Shown: positions 8,794 to 15,955 of the stretch, piece by piece
Layout of the letters: the number at the start of each line of letters is the position of its first letter
How positions within the stretch are numbered: position 1 is the first letter of the stretch
Source: a virus
IMG/VR virus record: IMGVR_UViG_3300021959_006010
Location: 62,001 to 126,000 of that record
DNA length: 64,000 bases
Direction: 5' to 3' (one strand)
Program-made: the position numbers and the translations under genes
The notes under the pieces: model-generated
Seen by the model: only the letters and a program-made list of their open reading frames with translations
The model's database searches: none
Told to the model about the DNA's origin: nothing

Positions 8794-9177
8794 TTAAGAT
8801 TTTTTTTGTCTAGACATTGCTTTAGTTAACCCGTATTTTCGTAAGTCTCCAGAAAACAAAGTTAGTTCGACTGCTTTACGTTCGTTAGTTACTGTAATGC
8901 TTCTGTTTGTAAGATAGTAAGGACAGTCGATAAACTTGTCTAAAAATATAATAACCTGTGTTGTTAACGGCATGTCTTTTGGATATGGTATGTCGTATGT
9001 TGCTATTTCTATTTGTTGCAAAACTTTAAAACCTTCGTCAGTGAGTCTAAGTCCGCCTTGTGCCTTTACTCTGGTGTTTTGCCACCACAAAGGCATATAC
9101 TGAGCTAGTGTTGCTTGGTCAGTACTTTTGTCTAACTGTTTTAGAAAGATCTTGGTATAAGTTTCTTTCCAGTTCAT
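8794..9177 (-). CDS. Conserved phage protein of unknown function (127 aa)
   Basis: A soluble mixed alpha/beta protein of 127 residues with a basic C-terminus (MSRQKKS). It overlaps the upstream gene by 4 bases (ATGA). It may belong to a group of small early proteins of marine T4-like phages, but I cannot assign a function. Confidence 0.75.
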   Translation of the reverse strand: MNWKETYTKIFLKQLDKSTDQATLAQYMPLWWQNTRVKAQGGLRLTDEGFKVLQQIEIATYDIPYPKDMPLTTQVIIFLDKFIDCPYYLTNRSITVTNERKAVELTLFSGDLRKYGLTKAMSRQKKS

Positions 9178-9461
9178 TCTTTTACAATTTCACCTGCTGT
9201 AAGTTTATAAACTTTAAAATCGTCTACATTAAACAATTCGTTTAATTTTTTAGCTAGGTTTAGTGCATGACCTGGATTAGAGAAACTTGTTTTTTTATAT
9301 TTTGGCCCCGGATAGTTGGTAAGAATATTAGAACTCTTTAAGTTAAATGGCTTATCTTTATAAAATACTGCCCAGATTGCTTCAGCATCTAAAATCTGTT
9401 CACTCTTATAATTCTTTTTATTAACATATTCTAATAAAACGTTTGGCTTAGGCCTACTCAT
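9174..9461 (-). CDS. Phage protein of unknown function (95 aa)
   Basis: 95 residues, basic, with no membrane segment. Contains NILTNYPGPKYKKTSFSN and a helical stretch near 64-75. It has a late-type GATAAATA 31 bases upstream and is coupled by ATGA to the next gene. Not recognised. Confidence 0.7.
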   Translation of the reverse strand: MSRPKPNVLLEYVNKKNYKSEQILDAEAIWAVFYKDKPFNLKSSNILTNYPGPKYKKTSFSNPGHALNLAKKLNELFNVDDFKVYKLTAGEIVKE

Positions 9462-9491
9462 ATGCGTAATTCCTTTAATTATATACGCATA

Positions 9492-9499
9492 TATTTATC
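9492..9499 (-). promoter_or_regulatory. T4-late-like promoter element GATAAATA
   Basis: GATAAATA on the minus strand, 31 bases before the ATG of the 95-residue gene. The spacing matches the other late-type elements in this window. Confidence 0.55.
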
Positions 9500-9522
9500 T
9501 CAAAAAATAGTTAAGTGCGCAG

Positions 9523-9768
9523 TTATCTCCAATTATTTCCGCCATCTAGTTGAACTTCGATCACTTGTTCGTCTGTGCTCTTTTGTTCTTTTACTAGTTT
9601 TTCGAGATCGCCTTCTAGGCGAGACATAACCTCGCCTAGTGTAAATGCAAGTCGTTTTGCTTGTTCGATGCTAAGTTTAACTTCTTTTGCTCTACTAGCA
9701 TCTGCACCCTTTACCTGTTGTATAAATTGCTGTAAAGGAATAGTGTTAAGAGGTTCAACGGTTTGCAC
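9523..9768 (-). CDS. Small phage protein of unknown function (81 aa)
   Basis: 81 residues with a helical central part (RAKEVKLSIEQAKRLAF) and an acidic C-terminus; a short coiled coil is likely. It overlaps the upstream gene by 14 bases. No family recognised. Confidence 0.7.
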   Translation of the reverse strand: MQTVEPLNTIPLQQFIQQVKGADASRAKEVKLSIEQAKRLAFTLGEVMSRLEGDLEKLVKEQKSTDEQVIEVQLDGGNNWR

Positions 9769-10225
9769 GACTAAGAGCCTCCTTCATTTCGAAATCTGTT
9801 TTAAACGGACCTTGGAAATCGTAACGTTCTAGTGTAATAAGTTTAGGACAAAATGACTTAACCCAGCCTTTATCAAAACGAATAATATAATATCCTGCAC
9901 AATAAACGCTTTTAGATTTTTCGCTTTTAGTAAACAACGGAAGTCTACGCTTTACATCGTACATTGGATTGCTAGGTTTTGTAGCTGTTTTGTATCCTTG
10001 TACTTCGTTTTCGTCTACAGATTCTTTCTTTTCTTTAATGTATTTTTCAAATAAATCTTTGCCAAACGTTTTTTCAAGATGTCGTTTACTATTAAAGAAT
10101 TGTACATCTGATTGGCTACTCAAAACAAATTTGTCGTCGCTAATTCCAAGAGTTCCTACTCTTACACCGTTTTCTTCTACAATCCAAAAACGGTCTTTTA
10201 GAACCGGTTTTGCTTTAAAACTCAT
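9755..10225 (-). CDS. Conserved phage protein of unknown function (156 aa)
   Basis: 156 residues, basic and soluble. The N-terminal region is beta-rich (FWIVEENGVRVGTLGISDDK), and a later part reads YYIIRFDKGWVKSFCPKL. It overlaps the exonuclease gene by 4 bases upstream and the next gene downstream, so it lies within an early operon. Its function is unknown. Confidence 0.75.
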   Translation of the reverse strand: MSFKAKPVLKDRFWIVEENGVRVGTLGISDDKFVLSSQSDVQFFNSKRHLEKTFGKDLFEKYIKEKKESVDENEVQGYKTATKPSNPMYDVKRRLPLFTKSEKSKSVYCAGYYIIRFDKGWVKSFCPKLITLERYDFQGPFKTDFEMKEALSRANR

Positions 10226-11205
10226 TTAGGGTACCTCGCTTGTAATGGTTCTGCAAAAGATGCTGCCTGGTCTGCAATACGTTGCATATCCCATTTAGCA
10301 CAAAATTTCATAAGACGCATACCAACTTGTGATATTTCTTTAGGTTCTACTTCTGCAATAGTAGTATTAATTATTTCTCTAATTTCTGTAGGTTGTGCAG
10401 TTAAATCACATAATGTAACATTGCGTGTATAATCATCTAGCACACGATGTTCTTCACCGTTGTGATCTACCCAACGCTGTAGCATCATGTTATTCCAGTT
10501 AAAGCCTTTTGTTTGTTTATCAGCAAATGCTTCTAACAACCCTACTTTATTTTTTGTGCCTTTTTTGCGCACACCAGGATAGGCACTAAACACATTGTCG
10601 CTAGTGTCGCCACGCATGCATTTCTCAAAAAGAAGCCATTCAGGGTCGGGAGCAGACTTTTCTTGTCCTGTTTTCTTATCAAGCACGGGCTTGCCTTTGT
10701 CATCAAAATATCCTTCGTGAGTAATAGTAGTATTACTTACCCCATTGTATTGTTTTACATTAGGTGCAATCAGCTGTGCAAAGTCACCATCAGTTGAAAT
10801 AATAACATGATTGTCATTAGGGTGTGCTTGCACCCAACCTGCAATCAAATCATCTGCTTCTAGTTGCGGATGACGCATCATAGTGCAGTTAGTTTTTGTA
10901 CCAATAAAGTCTTTAAACTCGTCAAAGATTTCCCAAAACACAGTATCTTCTTCTGCTTGTGTAGGAGTAAGTGCATCACGTGCTTCTTGTCTATTACGTT
11001 TGTAAGGCTCGTAATAGTCTTTGCGCCAACTACGTCCTTCTAAACAGAACACAACGTGATCTGCATTAAAGTCTTGCCAAGCCTTTTTAACACTGTTAAG
11101 TGTAATATGTAGCGCCATACCTACTTTAGTATCAATGTCGCCGCGTACAACATGACGAGCTCTAAAGAAAGTGTTTGCTGTATCAACTAGTACATAAGTT
11201 GCCAT
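10222..11205 (-). CDS. 5'-3' exonuclease (T4 RNase H / FEN-PIN type)
   Basis: 327 residues. The N-terminus MATYVLVDTANTFFRARHVV carries the first metal-binding Asp of PIN/FEN nucleases. Further acidic clusters follow (LEADDLIAGW near 119-128 and STDGDFAQL near 138-146), and then the GDTSDN helix-hairpin segment near 200. Enzymes of this type remove RNA primers and flaps during lagging-strand synthesis. The ATG has AGAGG upstream and the gene has its own sigma70-like promoter. Its company of clamp, polymerase and clamp loader elsewhere in the window fits a replication role. Confidence 0.88.
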   Translation of the reverse strand: MATYVLVDTANTFFRARHVVRGDIDTKVGMALHITLNSVKKAWQDFNADHVVFCLEGRSWRKDYYEPYKRNRQEARDALTPTQAEEDTVFWEIFDEFKDFIGTKTNCTMMRHPQLEADDLIAGWVQAHPNDNHVIISTDGDFAQLIAPNVKQYNGVSNTTITHEGYFDDKGKPVLDKKTGQEKSAPDPEWLLFEKCMRGDTSDNVFSAYPGVRKKGTKNKVGLLEAFADKQTKGFNWNNMMLQRWVDHNGEEHRVLDDYTRNVTLCDLTAQPTEIREIINTTIAEVEPKEISQVGMRLMKFCAKWDMQRIADQAASFAEPLQARYPK

Positions 11206-11234
11206 TGTTTGCCTCTGTTTGTTGTTTCTTTATT

Positions 11235-11263
11235 AGTATAATACATAATGGATGATTTGTCAA
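11235..11263 (-). promoter_or_regulatory. Sigma70-like promoter of the exonuclease gene
   Basis: TTGACA (11263-11258), 17 bases, TATACT (11240-11235) on the minus strand, about 30 bases before the ATG. Its -35 overlaps the last codons of the upstream gene. Confidence 0.72.
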
Positions 11264-11649
11264 GAAACTTCTGAACGTCCCTTATCGATAGGTACAACAT
11301 TAATATATCCTGCACCTCTATCGGTATCCATGCCTTCTGCTTCGAGCATGTTGTAAACAATGTCTCGAAACCAACGATCTACAATTTCTTCTTCTGGATC
11401 GTTATCGACACCATAACCATTTTCAATTAGTTGTGCAATAAAGTAACTGTTCCAATCAAGTTCAAAGAAACCGTTACGAACATTTTCTTCGTTTACTTTA
11501 ACATCAAGCACACTTACCCAAGGTTCTTTGCGTCTAGTAGCGTATTCCTTAGGATCTTTCTTTTTAAGAAACTCTAGTTTCTCTTGTTCGAACTGTGCCT
11601 TTTCTTCTTCGGCTTTTTTGTCTCTTACGAGTTTATTCCACCAACCCAT
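11260..11649 (-). CDS. Phage protein of unknown function (129 aa)
   Basis: The start is placed at the ATG in TAATG overlapping the upstream stop, with GGTGG before it. The protein begins MGWWNKLVRDKKAEEEKA and has a charged helix followed by an acidic domain (NGYGVDNDPEEEIVDRWF). It may be a peripheral membrane-type or DNA-associated protein, but no motif proves either. Not recognised. Confidence 0.7.
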   Translation of the reverse strand: MGWWNKLVRDKKAEEEKAQFEQEKLEFLKKKDPKEYATRRKEPWVSVLDVKVNEENVRNGFFELDWNSYFIAQLIENGYGVDNDPEEEIVDRWFRDIVYNMLEAEGMDTDRGAGYINVVPIDKGRSEVS

Positions 11650-11831
11650 TAGTATTCCACCGTTTGCTTTAGCCATTGTATTTCGAATTCCTTCGATTCT
11701 AACGTTTCGTTATAACCGTCATTTAGTCTATACGAAACACCTTCTTTGTATAACTTAACATTTAGCTTGTTTAGTTGTTTAATTAATGTGTTAAGCTCTT
11801 TAACCATTTCTGCAACTTTTGGATCTTTCAT
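11649..11831 (-). CDS. Small helical phage protein (60 aa)
   Basis: 60 residues, predicted helical and basic (VKELNTLIKQLNKLNVKLYK), with heptad-like leucines suggesting a short coiled coil. It overlaps the upstream gene as ATGA and the downstream gene as TAATG, which fixes its ends. Function unknown. Confidence 0.68.
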   Translation of the reverse strand: MKDPKVAEMVKELNTLIKQLNKLNVKLYKEGVSYRLNDGYNETLESKEFEIQWLKQTVEY

Positions 11832-11989
11832 AGTCCTGCCTCCCTAGCACGTTTTTCTATGTCTGTATCGTAATCTGGTTCTTTACGATTAACCGCCTCG
11901 TATGACGGATATCCTTTTTCAAATACTGGAGCAACCATTGCTTCTTCGTGTTTAATTGTCTTTTCCAATGTCTTAGGTCCCCCATGCAT
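11828..11989 (-). CDS. Small phage protein downstream of queE (53 aa)
   Basis: The frame is open for 187 codons, but most of that lies antisense-like inside queE. The credible gene starts at ATG 11989, overlapping the queE stop by 17 bases, and encodes a 53-residue charged protein beginning MHGGPKTLEKTIKHEEAM. Its stop overlaps the next ATG (ATGA). Function unknown. Confidence 0.6.
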   Translation of the reverse strand: MHGGPKTLEKTIKHEEAMVAPVFEKGYPSYEAVNRKEPDYDTDIEKRAREAGL

Positions 11990-12866
11990 TTCCGAATAGT
12001 GATATGTGGAGTCGAGGGCTGAATCGCCATCCTCGTTCCATACACGCTTCTGCCACATCTTTAACGTTGAGACTGTATTCTTCTGAACGTCCGCCAAGCG
12101 GCATAAGATATACTGGACACTCAACGCCTGCATCGCGGTATTCTTGAACAGCTCTACTAACTTCCTCAAAGTCGTCCATAGTAGCAACAACAAATTTAAA
12201 GTAAATATCGCTGCCATCCACAAGGGAATACTCACGAGCAACGTCAGGCTTAATAGCATCAGCCCAAGGTTCGCCTGAAACGGAGAGCTTTGGTGAGCAG
12301 CTAAATGTGACTTGAATTCTATCATTATCGTTGAGATAATTGAAGAAGTCATCGTGTAAAGGTTGTGTAGTATTAGTTTCAATTGTGACATTTTTCAAAT
12401 CGGCCATTTTAGGATGTTCGAACAACTCTACATAAAGTCGTTGCCAAGCTAGTAACGGCTCTCCTCCTGTTAAAATAAGATGGATATCTTGACCATTATC
12501 CATAGTCCACTTACCTTCCGGCAATAAACTAATCAAATGATCTACAACTTCGTCAACTTCTGCAAGTTTGTTAAAGTCTTTAAACTCTGGATAGATACTT
12601 GCGTATGTATCACAGCCTGTATGGATAATAGGCAAGTCTTCAAACTTTTCTGTAGTTTTGTGTACACCTGCATCGATCAATGCTTTTACTTCTGCATTGT
12701 AACGCTGACCTTCTTTGTGTTGCTCCCAACGATCTTTTTTAGTATCAACACCAAAGTTCATACAACGAAAGTTACAACCAAAGGTACGTAGGAACACACT
12801 AGGTACTCCTACGTATTTGCCTTCGCCTTGTACGCTATAGAACGCTTCACTATACCTCAGTTTCAT
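11973..12866 (-). CDS. queE: 7-carboxy-7-deazaguanine synthase (QueE), phage-type radical SAM
   Basis: 297 residues from ATG 12866. QueE is a radical SAM enzyme that contracts 6-carboxy-tetrahydropterin to 7-carboxy-7-deazaguanine, the core of queuosine and of 7-deazaguanine DNA modifications. Visible: the N-terminal YSEAFYSVQGEGKYVG substrate segment, the cluster site C31-N-F-R-C35 and LILTGGEPLL near residue 135. The usual third Cys of CxxxCxxC is Phe38; a distal C85 in HTGCDTYAS probably replaces it, as in other phage QueE proteins that I recall. It sits with folE (one gene upstream), and queD and dpdA lie 5-7 kb away. Confidence 0.88.
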   Translation of the reverse strand: MKLRYSEAFYSVQGEGKYVGVPSVFLRTFGCNFRCMNFGVDTKKDRWEQHKEGQRYNAEVKALIDAGVHKTTEKFEDLPIIHTGCDTYASIYPEFKDFNKLAEVDEVVDHLISLLPEGKWTMDNGQDIHLILTGGEPLLAWQRLYVELFEHPKMADLKNVTIETNTTQPLHDDFFNYLNDNDRIQVTFSCSPKLSVSGEPWADAIKPDVAREYSLVDGSDIYFKFVVATMDDFEEVSRAVQEYRDAGVECPVYLMPLGGRSEEYSLNVKDVAEACMERGWRFSPRLHISLFGNAWGT

Positions 12867-13134
12867 CAACGTCCTCCATAATATTTTCTAAATCATCAAA
12901 CGATGCTACATATTTTTTATTTGATTTGTCATCTAATACTTCTACTAAACGACTAGCAGTATCACGGGCAACCAATGCACCTGTGCTTGTGTAATTACCG
13001 TATTTTGCAATAGGTAAGTCAGCCATGCTATACATACCACCTGGACGACCAAATTGATCTAAAGGAATATCTTTAACTGTAAATGTGCAGTTATAAGATT
13101 TACCTGGTGTAATTTTTTCAATTGAAATACTCAT
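12850..13134 (-). CDS. Small phage protein between folE and queE (94 aa)
   Basis: 94 residues starting MSISIEKITPGKSYNCTF at the ATG that overlaps the folE stop (TAATG). Beta-rich and soluble, it contains YVASFDDLENIMEDVDETEV at the end. It overlaps queE by 17 bases. The position in the deazaguanine block is suggestive, but no function can be inferred; such small proteins also occur outside this context. Confidence 0.7.
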   Translation of the reverse strand: MSISIEKITPGKSYNCTFTVKDIPLDQFGRPGGMYSMADLPIAKYGNYTSTGALVARDTASRLVEVLDDKSNKKYVASFDDLENIMEDVDETEV

Positions 13135-13817
13135 TAGCAAGCAAACTCCTGTTGCAGTTTAATGTTGTCAAAGAACTCTTTCTTTGTTGCAGGATCGCTT
13201 TTAAAACTACCTTCAAGTACAGTTGTTTGTGTAAGACTGCTATGTGCCATAATGCCGCGGTTCTCACAGCAACCGTGTGTTGCTTGGATATAAACACCTA
13301 CGTTATGTGCGCCAGTTGCAGACTTAATCTCGCGTGTAATATCATTTGCAAGTTCTTCTTGTAGTGTACCACGTCGAGCACACCACTGGGCAATACGTGT
13401 GTATTTAGAAAGACCAATTAGTTTAGGACCTGCAATAATACCAATGTACGCTACACCGCTCACTGGCTGGTGATGATGCGAACACATACTTTTTAGTTCG
13501 CTTCGTACAACTAGCATACCATCATAGCGTTCGTCTGAATCGTTTGGAAATGCTGTTGCATCTGGACGACCATCATAACGGCCTGCCATAATTTCGTTAA
13601 AGTACATTTTAGCAAGTCGCCGTGCTGTACCTTTACTGTTAGGATCGTTGTGTCGATCGATGATCAATGTATCAAGAACAGTTTCAAATGCTTCTGTTGC
13701 TTCTTCGATTAATTGCTCTTTTTCGCCTGGATGTATCAGACGATGCACATTGTCTCCTGCCCAAAAGCGTTTATCAGCAGCCTTGCAACGTGCAATAATT
13801 TCTTCGTATTTCTTCAT
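13134..13817 (-). CDS. folE: GTP cyclohydrolase I (FolE)
   Basis: 227 residues, near the family length. FolE converts GTP to 7,8-dihydroneopterin triphosphate, the first step towards folate and 7-deazaguanines. The zinc and catalytic residues are visible: C112 and H115 in MCSHHHQPVSG, and C183/C184 in HGCCENRG. The signature PKLIGLSKYTRI is at 131-142. It has its own sigma70-like promoter overlaid by an inverted repeat. With queE, the QueD-like gene and dpdA it forms most of the preQ0 pathway. Confidence 0.95.
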   Translation of the reverse strand: MKKYEEIIARCKAADKRFWAGDNVHRLIHPGEKEQLIEEATEAFETVLDTLIIDRHNDPNSKGTARRLAKMYFNEIMAGRYDGRPDATAFPNDSDERYDGMLVVRSELKSMCSHHHQPVSGVAYIGIIAGPKLIGLSKYTRIAQWCARRGTLQEELANDITREIKSATGAHNVGVYIQATHGCCENRGIMAHSSLTQTTVLEGSFKSDPATKKEFFDNIKLQQEFAC

Positions 13818-13856
13818 CTATTTCTCCGAGTTAGTGACGAGGATGTCATAAAAAAT

Positions 13857-13904
13857 GGTATACTCTCATAATAAAAGTATACCATATATTTAGGTTTTTG
13901 TCAA
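13857..13904 (-). promoter_or_regulatory. Sigma70-like promoter of folE with overlapping inverted repeat
   Basis: TTGACA (13904-13899), 17 bases, TATACT (13881-13876). The -10 lies inside one arm of a perfect 8-bp inverted repeat, GGTATACT and AGTATACC (13857-13864 and 13876-13883) with an 11-base gap. This is a plausible operator or leader hairpin. The spacer carries ACCTAAATATA, shared with the promoter at 28314-28342. Confidence 0.72.
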
Positions 13905-14101
13905 CCAAAATGTTTGTTTAACATTTCGATACGGTCTTCAGCACTTGCCATTTTATCTAATTCTTCTTGAATGGCTTCAACAATGTCGCTATGCTCACCG
14001 ATTCCTACACTATGATTCATATAAACCATAATATTTGTTTTTGCTCTTTCAAGCTCTCCTTCGGCATGCATCCGTGCTGCCTTAATTAATTGATCACGCA
14101 T
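13901..14101 (-). CDS. Small phage protein of unknown function (66 aa)
   Basis: 66 residues, mostly helical (MRDQLIKAARMHAEGELERAK), with histidines but no clear motif. Its stop lies within the -35 box of the folE promoter. It follows the HIT gene by one base. Confidence 0.68.
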   Translation of the reverse strand: MRDQLIKAARMHAEGELERAKTNIMVYMNHSVGIGEHSDIVEAIQEELDKMASAEDRIEMLNKHFG

Positions 14102-14102
14102 T

Positions 14103-14528
14103 TTAAATTCCTTCCATTGATTCTACTGCATACTCAACAAATCCAGAAGAAAGTCTAGTATAATCTCCCTTACCAGGAACACAATGACGTATGCCTCCCT
14201 TTGGATTTTCGCAATCTCCGTGTCTACGGAATATTAAATGTATATGAGGATACATGCAAGTTTGTCCTGCACTTTCTCCGACATTAATTCCTATATTGTA
14301 ACCTGTAATATTGTTTGTCGAACTACTGACATTTTGTTTACCCATTTCGAGTGCAAATTTAAAACATTTAAGAATTTCTTCCTGGGTATTTATTTTAGGA
14401 ACAACAAGAGTATGACCCTCTGTGACAGGAAAGCCGTCATTGAATACTACAAAATCTCTAGTATTCAATTGTATATCAGTCCAAGGAGCACGACCTTCTT
14501 GTTGTGCTAATTCTAAAGTATCATTCAT
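14103..14528 (-). CDS. HIT-family nucleotide-binding protein
   Basis: 141 residues from ATG 14528, which overlaps the upstream stop. HIT proteins are nucleotide hydrolases or transferases acting on dinucleoside polyphosphates or AMP-lysine-type adducts. FPVTEGHTLVVPK (33-45) is the family strand-loop, and PHIHLIFRR is the histidine-triad region. H95 and the presumed catalytic H97 are kept; the third His is I99, so activity may be altered. Next to pterin and nucleotide genes it could act in nucleotide salvage, but this is inference. Confidence 0.82.
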   Translation of the reverse strand: MNDTLELAQQEGRAPWTDIQLNTRDFVVFNDGFPVTEGHTLVVPKINTQEEILKCFKFALEMGKQNVSSSTNNITGYNIGINVGESAGQTCMYPHIHLIFRRHGDCENPKGGIRHCVPGKGDYTRLSSGFVEYAVESMEGI

Positions 14529-14796
14529 CTTCGTCAAACCCTTCCCAATTCTCAATATCGTCTTCATAAAAATCAGCATCGTCTAATTGGTTAAGTAAAT
14601 TACTAAAACCGATTTGCATTACACTATATTGATTTAGATCATTATTACGAAAATTTTCAATTTCGTTTATCTGCTCTTCAGTAAGATCCCAGATTTCTTC
14701 TACGCTATAATGATCAAGAACTTGTCCGATGACATCGTCGGTAATGTCACGTTCGTAGTTTTCTTCCCATTTGTGTATTCTATTCCACTCAAACAT
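14521..14796 (-). CDS. Acidic small phage protein (91 aa)
   Basis: 91 residues, strongly acidic, ending DDIENWEGFDEDE; two helices are likely. It overlaps the HIT gene and the phosphoribosyltransferase gene by 8 bases each. An acidic DNA-mimic type role is conceivable but unsupported. Not recognised. Confidence 0.68.
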   Translation of the reverse strand: MFEWNRIHKWEENYERDITDDVIGQVLDHYSVEEIWDLTEEQINEIENFRNNDLNQYSVMQIGFSNLLNQLDDADFYEDDIENWEGFDEDE

Positions 14797-15358
14797 TTCC
14801 TACATTCTCCCAAGGATATACAAGCCAAACATCTTCTTCAGCTTTGTTAAGTTCGTATGCGTGATAGTTTACTTCTCCAAATTCGCTGCTTAAATTCTCT
14901 GTCATTACTGCAAAGCGAACATTTTCTCCCCATACTGTCTTCCATGCCGGACTGTCTGGCAAACAGGTTGATTTCCAATCTTGTTTAATCCAGTTAAATG
15001 TAGCACCAGTATCGTTAATATCATCTAAAATAAGAATGTTTTTACGGTTTTCTTTACTGGCTTTAAAATGTCCTAACATAGGGTCATACATTTCTTCAGT
15101 GTCGTTATAACCGTATGCATCTTCACTCATCCAACAGTTACTTTCACTAGACTCACCTTCGTGGTTGTCACGTAGACTAACCTTTAGTGCTTCACAACGG
15201 ATACCTAACATATTGCTTAGGATAGTAGCAGGAACATTGCCGCCTCGTGTAATACCTACAATGTAGTCAGGCTTCCAATTATCGTTATACATCTGTAGTG
15301 CAATGTTTAGACATGCACGTTCTACATCTTTCCAACTATAATAGTGTTTCTTAATCAT
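14789..15358 (-). CDS. Phosphoribosyltransferase-like protein (PRTase type I)
   Basis: 189 residues. The PRPP-binding signature ILILDDINDTGAT is at 108-120, and the N-terminal PPi loop region GITRGGNVPA is at 35-44. This fold transfers phosphoribosyl groups in purine or pyrimidine salvage. The purine (hypoxanthine/xanthine) type is the closest impression. A role in salvage or in handling deazaguanine bases in the same operon is possible. Coupled by ATGA to the upstream gene. Confidence 0.85.
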   Translation of the reverse strand: MIKKHYYSWKDVERACLNIALQMYNDNWKPDYIVGITRGGNVPATILSNMLGIRCEALKVSLRDNHEGESSESNCWMSEDAYGYNDTEEMYDPMLGHFKASKENRKNILILDDINDTGATFNWIKQDWKSTCLPDSPAWKTVWGENVRFAVMTENLSSEFGEVNYHAYELNKAEEDVWLVYPWENVGNV

Positions 15359-15579
15359 TTTTTCCAGTCATCCATTTTAGTTCTAATTTCTGTGCCATCT
15401 TTGTCTTCTGCAATAAGTCTTGCCATGCTTTGAATATCATCTAGTAATGCTTGAGCGTATGCTTTGTCGTATGTTTTACCACTCAGTTCGCTGTATTGGT
15501 TGCGCACACGATGCAATTCAATTGCTTTATCCTTCATTACATTAAGACGTTCAATAAGATCTTCAACAGTATGTAACAT
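15355..15579 (-). CDS. Small helical phage protein (74 aa)
   Basis: 74 residues, predicted helical throughout, with a basic/acidic alternation and the segment LSGKTYDKAYAQALLDD. ATGA overlap with the phosphoribosyltransferase gene. Function unknown. Confidence 0.66.
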   Translation of the reverse strand: MLHTVEDLIERLNVMKDKAIELHRVRNQYSELSGKTYDKAYAQALLDDIQSMARLIAEDKDGTEIRTKMDDWKK

Positions 15580-15591
15580 TATTTTATTCCT

Positions 15592-15954
15592 TTAGAACGG
15601 TATCTCATCATCATCATCTTGCCGACCCTTCCAGTCTTGATGTACTAAAGCATATATGCTTTTAAAATTTTCATATGCTTTAGCTAATGCTGGATAGTCA
15701 TTACACATGTCTTCTATTTTAGCTACACTTGGCATTTTATCTTCAAATTCAACTTCTTCTACACCCCAAGTGATAGTATAATCGCTATCGTCTACTATAC
15801 CACTAAGATCAACAGTATCTACAGTAATACTGCTAATATCAAATGTAGATGTAGATGACATACTATTATACAAGCTCTCACAATTAGCACTAATAGTAAT
15901 AGTACTATCATCTATTGTTGTAGTATCTAAATTTATTGAAGTATAATCTGACAT
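15592..15954 (-). CDS. Small Ser/Thr/Asp-rich phage protein (120 aa)
   Basis: Start placed at ATG 15954, just after the glycosyltransferase stop (TGATATG). In-frame starts further upstream (15987 ATG, 16002 GTG) would overlap that gene. The N-terminal half is rich in Ser, Thr, Asp and Ile with strand-like repeats (TTIDDSTITISA), and the C-terminal half is helical (ALAKAYENFKSIYALV). No family recognised. Confidence 0.65.
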   Translation of the reverse strand: MSDYTSINLDTTTIDDSTITISANCESLYNSMSSTSTFDISSITVDTVDLSGIVDDSDYTITWGVEEVEFEDKMPSVAKIEDMCNDYPALAKAYENFKSIYALVHQDWKGRQDDDDEIPF

Positions 15955-15955
15955 A

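Noticed and set aside
11990-12391. Long upstream part of the 187-codon frame overlapping queE
   Set aside because: It lies within queE in another frame and has a hydrophobic, low-quality composition; only the last 53 codons extend past queE and look coding.
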